Part shown: positions 15,701 through 27,900 of the stretch, in pieces | Position numbering within the stretch: position 1 is the stretch's first letter | How the letters are laid out: each line of letters opens with the position of its first letter | Assembly: GCF_964204645.1 (NCBI RefSeq) | Contig: NC_134029.1 | Location: 12,330,850-12,394,849, forward strand | DNA: 64,000 bases | From: Tubulanus polymorphus | Taxonomy: Eukaryota > Nemertea > Palaeonemertea > Tubulaniformes > Tubulanidae | Direction: 5' to 3' | Program-made: the position numbers and the translations under genes | Notes under the pieces: model-generated | What the model was told of the DNA's origin: nothing | Database searches by the model: none | The model's input: the letters and a program-made list of their open reading frames with translations, nothing else

Positions 15701-17043
15701 AAATCTTATCTTTATGACGAGTGACTGTTTCCACGAACTTGATATAAGCATTGCAACTGACTATACTCAGAACAAATGTTTGACCACCTATCTGGGAATA
15801 CTTCTACTTCAAATTATATCAAATTGAATTATAGCTTATTACTTTCCTGTAGGTAAGTTTCGAACAGATCAAATAGAAGCCAGAAAACGCATAAGATTCA
15901 TACGGTTATGTAGAAATTTTTCTCATACATCGTTTAAGACAACGAAATAAGACATATCTTTTTCTATGAATAGGTGCAAACCCTTATATCAAAACCTGGC
16001 CACTCAATATGAAGAGAATTGTTTGAACCGTTCGAGTTTGTACATTATTCAGGAAAACTGTATTCCCGCCCGAAAGATGCACAGGTCGTTGGATAAAAAA
16101 TAAGTTTTGATTAAGGGTAACTCATACCCATACAAATTGTATTGTTAGAGAATCCTTAGTAGAGCATATCTATACAAAGGAATTGCAATAAAATGAAATT
16201 AATTCCGAAATTCAATAACAATTCTTATTGTAAAGCCCTCAGAAATTAAGCAATTTCATAAAGTTGCACAAGGTCTATGGACAAATTGATTTTATACAAG
16301 AAAATTCTATGATTTTAGTGAAGTTAGTTTTAAAGACAAATAACTAAATTCAAAACAACTTATTACTCTGATGAATCATTTTCGTTAGAAAGAGTAAAAC
16401 AATGTCAAAAGTTCTAGAATCCTATTGGTTGATTTTGATTGAAATCATGGGGTAAATCTTTATTTTCTATATGATGAGTAACTATTTCCACGAACTTGAT
16501 ATAAGCATTGCAACTGACTATACTCAGAACAAATGTTTTACCACCTATCTGGGAATACTTCTACTTCAAATTATATCAAATTGAATTAAAATTTATTGCG
16601 TACCTGTAGGTAAGTTTCGAACAGATCAAATAGAAGCCAGAAAACGCATAAGATTCATACGGTTATGTAGAAATTTTTCTTATACATCTTTTGAGATATC
16701 GAAATAAGACATATCTTTGTCTATGAATAGATGCAACACCTAATATCAAAATCTGGCCACTCAATATGAAGAGAATTGTTTGAACCGTTTGGGTTAGTAG
16801 ATTATTCAGGAAAACTGTATTCCCGCCCGAAAGTTGCACAGGTCCTTGGATAAAAAATAAGTTTTGATTAAGGGTAACTCATATCCATACAAATTGTATT
16901 GTTAGAGAAACCTTAGTAGAGCATATCTATACAAAAGAATTGCAACAAAATGAAATTAATTCCGAAATTCAATAACAATCCTAATTGTAAAGCCCTCAGA
17001 AATTAAGCAATTTCATAAAGTTGCACAAGGTCTATGGACAAAT
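12789..17043. repeat. Higher-order satellite block, copy 2
   Basis: Second copy of the six-monomer block at 1-4,255, offset by 12,788 bp (17 monomers). Its monomer lengths match the first copy exactly through six units. This is the pattern expected of a recent multi-monomer duplication by unequal exchange. Related A-B pairs also occur at 17,308, 20,314 and 22,566, so several block sizes overlap. Confidence 0.85.
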
Positions 17044-17307
17044 TGATTTAATACAAGAAAATTCTATGATTTTAGTGAAGTTAGTTTTAAAGTCAAATAA
17101 CTAAATTCAAAACAACTTATTACCCTGATGAATGATTTTCATTAGAAAGAGTAAAACAATGTCATAAGTTCTAGAATCCTATTGGTTGATTTTGATTGAA
17201 ATCATGGGGTAAATCTTATCTTTATGACGAGTGACTGTTTCCACGAACTTGATATAAGCATTGCAACTGACTATACTCAGAACAAATGTTTGACCACCTA
17301 TCTGGGA

Positions 17308-20300
17308 ATACTTCGACTTCAAATTATATCAAATTGAATTACAATTTATTGCGTACCTGTAGGTAAGTTTCGAACACATCAAATAGAAGCCAGAAAACGC
17401 ATAAGAATCATACGGTTATGTAGAAATTATTCTTATAAATCTTTTAAGACATCGAAATAAGACATATCTTTTTCTATGAATAGATGCAACACCTAATATC
17501 AAAATCTGGCCACTCAATATGAAGAGAATTGTTTGAACTGTTCGAGTTTGAATATTATTCAGGAAAACTGTATTCCCTTCCCAAAGTTGCACAAGTCCTC
17601 AGATAAAAACTAAGTTTTGATTAAGGGTAACTCATACCCATACAAATTGTATTGTTAGAGATACCTTAGTAGGGGATATTGATACAAAAGAATTGCAATA
17701 AAATGAAATTAATGCCGATATTTTCATAACAATCCTCAGAAATTAAGCAATTTCATAAAGTTGCACAAGGTCTATGGACAAATTGATTTCATACAAGAAA
17801 ATTTATGATTTTAGTAAAGTTAGTTTTATAGACAAATAACTAAATTCAAAACAACTTATTACCCTGATGAATCATTTTCGTTAGAAAGAGTAAAACAGTG
17901 TCAAAAGTTCTAGAATCCTATTGGTTGATTTTGATTGAAATCGTGGGGTAAATTCTATCTTTTATATGACGAGTGACTGTTTCCACGAACTTGATATAAG
18001 CATTGCAACAGACTATACTCAGAACAAATGTTTGACCACCTATCTGGGAATACTTCTACTTCAAATTATATGAAATTGAATTAAAATTTATTGCGTACCT
18101 GTAGGTAAGTTTCGAACAGATCAAATAGAAGCCAGAAAACGCATGAGATTCATACGGTTATGTAGAAATTTTTCTAATACATCTTTTAAGACATCGAAAT
18201 AAGACATATCTTTGTCTATGAATAGGTGCAACACCTAATATCAAAATCTGGCCACTCAATATGAAGAGAATTGTTTGAACCGTTTGGGTTAGTAGATTAT
18301 TCAGGAAAACTGTATTCCCGCCCGAAAGTTGCACAGGTCCTTGGATAAAAAATAAGTTTTCATTAAGGGTAACTCATACCCATACAAATTGTATTGTTAG
18401 AGAAACCTTAGTAGAGCATATCTATACAAAAGAATTGCAATAAAATGAAATTAATTCCGAAATTCAATAACAATCCTAATTGTAAAGCCCTCAGAAATTA
18501 AGCAATTTCATAAAGTTGCACAAGGTCTATGGACAAATTGATTTAATACAAGAAAATTCTATGATTTTAGTGAAGTTAGTTTTAAAGACAAATGACTAAA
18601 TTCAAAACAACTTATTACTCTGATGAATCATTTTCGTTAGAAAGAGTAAAACAATGTCAAAAGTTCTAGAATCCTATTGGTTGATTTTGATTGAAATCAT
18701 GGGGTAAATTCTATCCTTTATATGACGAGTGACTGTTTCCACGAACTTGATATAAGCATTGCAACAGACTATACTCAGAACAAATGTTTGACCACCTATC
18801 TGGGAATACTTCTACTTCAAATTATATCAAATTGAATTAAAATTTATTGCGTACCTGTAGGTAAGTTTCGAACAGATCAAATAGAAGCCAGAAAACGCAT
18901 GAGATTCATACGGTTATGTAGAAATTTTTCTTATACATCTTTTAAGACATCGAAATAAGATATATCTTTGTCTATGAATAGGTGCAACACCTAATATCAA
19001 AACCTGGCCACTCAATATGAAGAGAATTGTTTGAAGCGTTCGAGTTAGTAGATTATTCAGGAAAACTGTATTCCCGCCCGAAAGTTGCACAGGTCCTTGG
19101 ATAAAAAATAAGTTTTGATTAAGGTTAACTCATACCCATACAAATTGTATTGTTAGCGATACCTTAGTAGAGCATATCTATACAAAAGAATTGCAATAAA
19201 ATGAAATAAATTCCGAAATTCAATAACAATCCTAATTGTAAAGCCCTCAGATATTAAGCAATTTCATAAAGTTGCACAAGGTCTATGGACAAAATGATTT
19301 CATACAAGAAAATTCTATGATTTAAGTGAAGTTAGTTTTAAAGACAAATAACTAAATTCAAAACAACTTATTACCCTGATGAATGATTTTCGTCAGAAAG
19401 AGTAAAACAATGTCAAAAGTTCTAGAATCCTATTGGTTGATTTTGATTGAAATCATGGGGTAAATCTTTATTTTCTATATGATGAGTAACTATTTCCACG
19501 AACTTGATATAAGCATTGCAACTGACTATACTCAGAACAAATGTTTTACCACCTATCTGGGAATACTTCTACTTCAAATTATATCAAATTGAATTAAAAT
19601 TTATTGCGTACCTGTAGGTAAGTTTCGAACAGATCAAATAGAAGCCAGAAAACGCATAAGATTCATACGGTTATGTAGAAATTTTTCTTATACATCTTTT
19701 GAGATATCGAAATAAGACATATCTTTTGCTATGAATAGATGCAACACCTAATATCAAAATCTGGCCACTCAATATGAAGAGAATTGTTTGAACCGTTTGG
19801 GTTAGTAGATTATTCAGGAAAACTGTATTCCCGCCCGAAAGTTGCACAGGTCCTTGGATAAAAAATAAGTTTTGATTAAGGGTAACTCATACCCATACAA
19901 ATTGTATTGTTAGAGAAACCTTAGTAGAGCATATCTATACAAAAGAATTGCAATAAAATGAAATTAATTCCGAAATTCAATAACAATCCTAATTGTAAAG
20001 CCCTCAGAAATTAAGCAATTTCATAAAGTTGCACGAGGTCTATGGACAAATTTATTTAATACAAGAAAATTCTATGATTTTAGTGAAGTTAGTTTTAATG
20101 TCAAATAACTAAATTCAAAACAACTTATTACCCTGATGAATGATTTTCATTAGAAAGAGTAAAACAATGTCATAAGTTCTAGAATCCTATTGGTTGATTT
20201 TGATTGAAATCATGGGGTAAATCTTATCTTTATGACGAGTGACTGTTTCCACGAACTTGATATAAGCATTGCAACTGACTACTCAGAACAAATGTTTGAC

Positions 20301-20313
20301 CACCTATCTGGGA
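17308..20313. repeat. Satellite sub-block sharing a private variant with 20,314
   Basis: A-type monomers at 17,308 and 20,314 share the private variant CGAACACATC (others have CGAACAGATC). Both are followed by B-type monomers. The pair 18,806-20,313 resembles 23,308-24,818 in carrying GATATATCTTTGTC and AAGCGTTCGAG. The variants show nested, overlapping exchange units and not one strict period. Confidence 0.6.
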
Positions 20314-23300
20314 ATACTTCTACTTCAAATTATATCAAATTGAATTACAATTTATTGCGTACCTGTAGGTAAGTTTCGAACACATCAAATAGAAGCCAGA
20401 AAACGCATAAGAATCATACGGTTATGTAGAAATTATTCTTATAAATCTTTTAAGACATCGAAATAAGACATATCTTTTTCTATGAATAGATGCAACACCT
20501 AATATCAAAATCTGGCCACTCAATATGAAGAGAATTGTTTGAACTGTTCGAGTTTGAATATTATTCAGGAAAACTGTATTCCCTTCCCAAAGTTGCACAA
20601 GTCCTCAGATAAAAACTAAGTTTTGATTAAGGGTAACTCATACCCATACAAATTGTATTGTTAGAGATACCTTAGTAGGGGATATTGATACAAAAGAATT
20701 GCAATAAAATGAAATTAATGCCGATATTTTCATAACAATCCTCAGAAATTAAGCAATTTCATAAAGTTGCACAAGGTCAATGGACAAATTGATTTCATAC
20801 AAGAAAATTTATGATTTTAGTAAAGTTAGTTTTATAGACAAATAACTAAATTCAAAACAACTTATTACCCTGATGAATCATTTTCGTTAGAAAGAGTAAA
20901 ACAGTGTCAAAAGTTCTAGAATCCTATTGGTTGATTTTGATTGAAATCGTGGGGTAAATTCTATCTTTTATATGACGAGTGACTGTTTCCACGAACTTGA
21001 TATAAGCATTGCAACAGACTATACTCAGAACAAATGTTTGACCACCTATCTGGGAATACTTCTACTTCAAATTATATGAAATTGAATCAAAATTTATTAC
21101 ATACCTGTAGGTAAGTTTCGAACAGATCAAATAGAAGCCAGAAAACGCATGAGATTCATACGGTTATGTAGAAATTTTTCTTATACATCTTTTAAGACAT
21201 CGAAATAAGACATATCTTTGTCTATGAATAGGTGCAACACCTAATATCAAAACCTGGCCACTCAATATGAAGAGAATTGTTTGAACCGTTCGAGTTAGTA
21301 GATTATTCAGGAAAACTGTATTCCCGCCCGAAAGTTGCACAGGTCCTTGGATAAAAAATAAGTTTTGATTAAGGTAAACTCATACCCATACAAATTGTAT
21401 TGTTAGCGATACCTTAGTAGAGCATATCTATACAAAAGAATTGCAATAAAATGAAATTAATTCCGAAATTCAATAACAATCCTTATTGTAAAGCCCTCAG
21501 AAATTAAGCAATTTCATAAAGTTGCACAAGGTCTATGGACAAAATGATTTCATACAAGAAAATTCTATGATTTAAGTGAAGTTAGTTTTAAAGACAAATA
21601 ACTAAATTCAAAACAACTTATTACCCTGATGAATGATTTTCGTTAGAAAGAGTAAAACAATGTCAAAAGTTCTAGAATCCTATTGGTTGATTTTGATTGA
21701 AATCATGGGGTAAATTTTATCTTCATGACGAGTGACTTGTTTCCACGAACTTGTTTAAAGCATTGCAAGTGACTATACTCAGAACAAATGTTTGACCACC
21801 TATCTGGGAATACTTCTACTTCAAATTATATCAAATTGAATTATAGCTTATTACTTACCTGTAGGTAAGTTTCGAACGGATCAAATAGAAGCCAGAAAAC
21901 GCATAAGATTCATACGGTTATGTAGAAATTTTTCTCATACATCGTTTAAGACAACGAAATAAGACATATCTTTTTCTATGAATAGGTGCAAACCCTTATA
22001 TCAAAACCTGGCCACTCAATATGAAGAGAATTGTTTGAACCGTTCGAGTTTGTACATTATTCAGGAAAACTGTATTCCCGCCCGAAAGGTGCACAGGTCG
22101 TTGGATAAAAAATAAGTTTTGATTAAGGGTAACTCATACCCATACAAATTGTATTGTTAGAGAATCCTTAGTAGAGCATATCTATACAAAAGAATTGCAA
22201 TAAAATGAAATTAATTCCGAAATTCAATAACAATCCTAATTGTAAAGCCCTCAGAAATTAAGCAATTTCATAATAAAGTTGCACAAGGTCTATGGACAAA
22301 TTGATTTAATACAAGAAAATTCTATGATTTTAGTGAAGTTAGTTTTAAAGACAAATAACTAAATTCAAAACAACTTATTACCCTGATGAATGATTTTCAT
22401 TAGAAAGAGTAAAACAATGTCATAAGTTCTAGAATCCTATTGGTTGATTTTGATTGAAATCATGGGGTAAATCTTATCTTTATGACGAGTGACTGTTTCC
22501 ACGAACTTGATATAAGCATTGCAACTGAATATACTCAGAACAAATGTTTGACCACCTATATGGGAATACTTCTACTTCAAATTATATCAAATTGAATTAC
22601 AATTTATTGGGTACCTGTAGGTAAGTTTTGAACAGATCAAATAGAAGCCAGAAAACGCATAAGATTCATACGGTTATGTAGAAATTTTTCTTATACATCT
22701 TTTAAGACATCGAAATAAGACATATCTTTTTCTATGAATAGATGCAACACCTAATATCAAAATTTGGCCACTCAATATGAAGAGAATTGTTTGAACTGTT
22801 CGAGTTTGAATATTATTCAGGAAAACTGTATTCCCTTCCCAAAGTTGCACAAGTCCTCGGATAAAAACTAAGTTTTGATTAAGGGTAACTCATACCCATA
22901 CAAATTGTATTATTAGAGATACCTTAGTAGGGGATATTGATACAAAAGAATTTCAATAAAATGAAATACATGTCGATATTTTCATAACAATCCTCAGAAA
23001 TTAAGCAATTTCATAAAGTTGCACAAGGTCTATGGACAAATTGATTTCATACAAGAAAATCTATGATTTTAGTAAAGTTAGTTTTATAGACAAATAACTA
23101 AATTCAAAACAACTTATTACCCTGATGAATCATTTTCGTTAGAAAGAGTAAAACATTGTCAAAAGTTCTAGAATCCTATTGGTTGATTTTGATTGAAATC
23201 ATGGGGTAAATTCTATCTTTTATATGACGAGTGACTGTTTCCACGAACTTGATATAAGCATTGCAACAGACTATACTCAGAACAAATGTTTGACCACCTA

Positions 23301-25470
23301 TCTGGGAATACTTCTACTTCAAATTATATCAAATTGAATTAAAATTTATTGCGTACCTGTAGGTAAGTTTCGAACAGATCAAATAGAAGCCAGAAAACGC
23401 ATGAGATTCATACGGTTATGTAGAAATTTTTCTTATACATCTTTTAAGACATCGAAATAAGATATATCTTTGTCTATGAATAGGTGCAACACCTAATATC
23501 AAAACCTGGCCACTCAATATGAAGAGAATTGTTTGAAGCGTTCGAGTTAGTAGATTATTCAGGAAAACTGTATTCCCGCCCGAAAGTTGCACAGGTCCTT
23601 GGATAAAAAATAAGTTTTGATTAAGGTTAACTCATACCCATACAAATTGTATTGTTAGCGATACCTTAGTAGAGCATATCTATACAAAAGAATTGCAATA
23701 AAATGAAATAAATTCCGAAATTCAATAACAATCCTAATTGTAAAGCCCTCAGAAATTAAGCAATTTCATAAAGTTGCACAAGGTCTATGGACAAAATGAT
23801 TTCATACAAGAAAATTCTATGATTTAAGTGAAGTTAGTTTTAAAGACAAATAACTAAATTCAAAACAACTTATTACCCTGATGAATGATTTTCGTCAGAA
23901 AGAGTAAAACAATGTCAAAAGTTCTAGAATCCTATTGGTTGATTTTGATTAGAATCATGGGGTAAATCTTTATTTTCTATATGATGAGTAACTATTTCCA
24001 CGAACTTGATATAAGCATTGCAACTGACTATACTCAGAACAAATGTTTTACCACCTATCTGGGAATACTTCTACTTCAAATTATATCAAATTGAATTAAA
24101 ATTTATTGCGTACCTGTAGGTAAGTTTCGAACAGATCAAATAGAAGCCAGAAAACGCATAAGATTCATACGGTTATGTAGAAGTTTTTCTTATACATCTT
24201 TTGAGATATCGAAATAAGACATATCTTTTGCTATGAATAGATGCAACACCTAATATCAAAACCTGGCCACTCAATATGAAGAGAATTGTTTGAAGCGTTC
24301 GAGTTAGTAGATTATTCAGGAAAACTGTATTCCCGCCCGAAAGTTGCACAGGTCCTTGGATAAAAAATAAGTTTTGATTAAGGTTAACTCATACCCATAC
24401 AAATTGTATTGTTAGCGATACCTTAGTAGAGCATATCTATACAAAAGAATTGCAATAAAATGAAATAAATTCCGAAATTCAATAACAATCCTGATTGTAA
24501 AGCCCTCAGAAATTAAGCAATTTCATAAAGTTGCACAAGGTCTATGGACAAAATGATTTCATACAAGAAAATTCTATGATTTAAGTGAAGTTAGTTTTAA
24601 AGACAAATAACTAAATTCAAAACAACTTATTACCCTGATGAATGATTTTCGTTAGAAAGAGTAAAACAATGTCAAAAGTTCTAGAATCCTATTGGTTGAT
24701 TTTGATTGAAATCATGGGGTAAATTTTATCTTCATGACGAGTGACTTGTTTCCACGAACTTGTTCAAAGCATTGCAAGTGACTATACTCAGAACAAATGT
24801 TTGACCACCTATCTGGGAATACTTCTACTTCAAATTATATCAAATTGAATTATAGCTTATTACTTACCTGTAGGTAAGTTTCGAACAGATCAAATAGAAG
24901 CCAGAAAACGCATAAGATTCATACGGTTATGTAGAAATTTTTCTCATACATCGTTTAAGACAACGAAATAAGACATATCTTTTTCTATGAATAGGTGCAA
25001 ACCCTTATATCAAAACCTGGCCACTCAATATGAAGAGAATTGTTTGAACCGTTCGAGTTAGTAGATTATTCAGGAAAACTGTATTCCCGCCCGAAAGTTG
25101 CACAGGTCCTTGGATAAAAAATAAGTTTTGATTAAGGTTAACTCATACCCATACAAATTGTATTGTTAGCGATACCTTAGTAGAGCATATCTATACAACA
25201 AAAGAATTGCAATAAAATGAAATTAATTCCGAAATTAAATAACAATCCTAATTGTAAAGCCCTCAGAAATTAAGCAATTTCATAAAGTTGCACAAGGTCT
25301 ATGGACAAAATGATTTCATACAAGAAAATTCTATGATTTAAGTGAAGTTAGTTTTAAAGACAAATAACTAAATTCAAAACAACTTATTACCCTGATGAAT
25401 GATTTTTGTCAGAAAGAGTAAAACAATGTCAAAAGTTCTAGAATCCTAATGGTTGATTTTGATTGAAATC

Positions 25471-27540
25471 ATAACAGATCAGATTGAACAGATCAAATAG
25501 AAGCCAGAAAACGCATAAGATTCATACGGTTATGTAGAAATTTTTCTTATACATCTTTTAAGACATCGAAATAAGACATATCTTTTTCTATGAATAGATG
25601 CAACACCTAATATCAAAATCTGGCCACTCAATATAAAGAGAATTGTTTGAACCCTTCGAGTTTGACTATTATTCAGGAAAACTGTATTCCCTTCCCAAAG
25701 TTGCACAGGTCCTTGGATAAAAAATAAGTTTTGATTAAGGGTAACTCATACCCATACAAAATGTATTGTTAGAGACACCTTAGTAGGGGATATTGATACA
25801 AAAGAATTGCAATAAAATGAAATTAATTCCGATATTTTCATAACAATCCTCAGAAATTAAGCAATTTCATAAAGTTGCACAAGGTCTATGGACAAATTGA
25901 TTTCATACAAGAAAATTGTATGATTTTAGTGAAGTTAGTTTTAAAGACAAATAACTAAATTCAAAACAACTTAGTACCCTGATGAATGATTTTCATTAGA
26001 AAGAGTAAAACAATGTCAAAAGTTCTAGAATCCTATTGGTTGATTTTGATTGAAATCATGGGGTAAATCTTATCTTTATGACGAGTAACTATATCTATAC
26101 AAAAGAATTGCAACGTAGTTGATTTTGAATGAAATCATGGGGTAACTCTTATCTTTTATATGACGAGTGACTTGTTTCCACGAACTTGTTTTAAAGCATT
26201 GCAAGTGACTATACTCAGAACAAATTTTTGACCACCTATCTGGGAAATACTTCTCTTTCAAATTATTTCAAATTGAATTATAGCTTATTACTTACCTGAA
26301 GGTAAGTTTCGAACAGATCAAATAGAAGCCAGAAAACGCATAAGATTCATACGGTTATGTAGAAATTTTTTCTTATGCATCGTTTAAGACAACGAAATAA
26401 GACATATCTTTTTCTATGAATAGGTGCGAACCCTTATATCAAAACCTGGCCACTCAATATGAAGAGAATTGTTTGAACCGTTCGAGTTTGTACATTATTC
26501 GGGAAAACTGTATTCCCGCCCGAAAGATGCACAGGTCCTTGGATAAAAAATAAGTTTTGATTAAGGGTAACTCATACCCATACAAATTGTATTGTTAGAG
26601 AAACCTTAGTAGAGCATATCTATACGAAAGAATTGCAATAAACTGAAATTAATTCCGATATTTTCATAACAATCCTCAGAAATTAAGCAATTTCATAAAG
26701 TTGCACAAGGTCTATGGACAAATTGATTTCATACAAGAAAATTCTATGATTTTAGTGAAGTTAGTTTTTAAGACAAATAACTAAATTCAAAACAACTTAT
26801 TACCCCGATGAATGATTTTCGTTAGAAAGAGTAAAACAATGTCAAAAGTTCTAGAATCCTATTGGTTGATTTTGATTGAAATCATGGGGTAAATTTTATC
26901 TTTTATATGACGAGTGACTGTTTCCACAAACTTGATATAAGCATTGCAACAGACTATACTCAGAACAAATGTTTGACCACCTATCTGGGAAAACTTCTAC
27001 TTCAAATTATATCAAATTGAATTAAAATTTATTACGTACCTGTAGGTAAGTTTCGAAGAGATCAAAAAGAAGCCAGAAAACGCATGAGATTCATACGGTT
27101 ATGTAGAAATTTTTCTTTTACATCTTTTAAGACATCAAAATAAGACATATCTTTTTCTATGAATAGATGCAACACCTAATATCGAAATCTGGCCACTCAA
27201 TATGAAGAGAATTGTTTGAATCATTCGAGTTTGTACATTATTTAGGAAAACTGTATTCCTGTCCAAAAGTTGCACAGGTCGTTAGACAAAAATACGTTTT
27301 GATTAAGGGTAACTCATACCCATACAAATTGTATTGTTAGAGATACATTAGTAGAGTATATCTATATAAAAGAATTGCAATAAAATGAAATTAATTCCGA
27401 TTTTCAATAACAATCCAAATTGTAATGCCCTCATATATATTAAGCAATTTCATATAGTTGCACAAGATCTATGGACAAAATGATTTTGTACAAGAAAATT
27501 CTATGATTTTTGTGAAATTAGTTTCACAGACAAATAATTG
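25471..27540. repeat. Rearranged right edge of the satellite array
   Basis: The monomer starting at 24,819 breaks near 25,470, where GAAATCAT is joined to a short AACAGATCAGATTG patch and then the AACAGATCAAATAG block, removing roughly 100 bp. Near 26,090-26,120 a displaced ATATCTATACAAAAG segment interrupts the order. Mutations become denser towards 27,540, where satellite similarity stops after CAAATAATTGAAT. Decay towards the edge is typical of satellites, where exchange homogenises the interior. Confidence 0.9.
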
Positions 27541-27900
27541 AATTTTTAAATCACAAAAACGTCCATAACTTTTTTATTTTTGAAGGTTAACTTTGAAACT
27601 CGGTGTCAAATGAAAACTTATGATAGGAGAAAAACGATTGAAAAGAATAATCCAGTTTAGCCCTAGTTTAGTTATTTTCGCTATCATAAGAAAATGACTA
27701 GGGAACCAAAGGCCAACATTGCTTTTCCAAGTTTTTCAAAAATTTCTTAAGCTAATAACTATGTCCGGTTTTCAGATAAACCCGTTTTGCAGACGCTATT
27801 TTGACTCTTTTTTACATTCTTCAAGTCGTCTGACTCGTTAAAAGTTTGTTTGAAGTCCCTATTTTTCTTAGTTAACCAAAAATATAGGGGGCGCTGCTAC
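27541..27900. other. Unclassified AT-rich segment between two repeat families
   Basis: No satellite similarity and no convincing ORF. It begins at TTTTAAATCAC and includes GGGGGCGCTGC near 27,886, which resembles the CTCF-type motif seen at 52.9 kb. It may be the start of another interspersed repeat. Confidence 0.5.

Larger units (their letters stand above)
1..25470. repeat. Satellite array core, ~750-bp monomer, about 34 copies
   Basis: Head-to-tail monomers without interruption. Using the landmark ATACTTCTACTTC, monomers start at 1, 743, 1497, 2254, 3010, 3767, 4520, 5261, 6015, 6756, 7511, 8268, 9022, 9774, 10534, 11287, 12029, 12789, 13531, 14285, 15042, 15798, 16555, 17308, 18050, 18806, 19563, 20314, 21056, 21810, 22566, 23308, 24065 and 24819, so lengths are 741-760 bp. 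Subtypes differ at diagnostic positions. A (~742 bp) has TTCCCAAAG and GTAGGGGAT and lacks the TTGTAAAGCC stretch. B has AGTTAGTAG and usually GCGATACC. C has TATAGCTTATTACTTAC and a TTTGTACATT segment. D has TTTTGAGATATCG. All share conserved blocks such as TTCTAGAATCCTATTGG and CCTGTAGGTAAGT. The monomer contains two related sub-blocks around AGTTGCACA(A)GG about 190 bp apart. Short ORFs in the array are not conserved between monomers, so I treat it as non-coding. It could be pericentromeric or subtelomeric; the sequence does not say which. Confidence 0.97.

Noticed and set aside
1-27540. CRISPR-like or rRNA/histone tandem cluster
   Set aside because: There is no short repeat-spacer pattern, rRNA core sequence or histone ORF; this is a long-monomer satellite.
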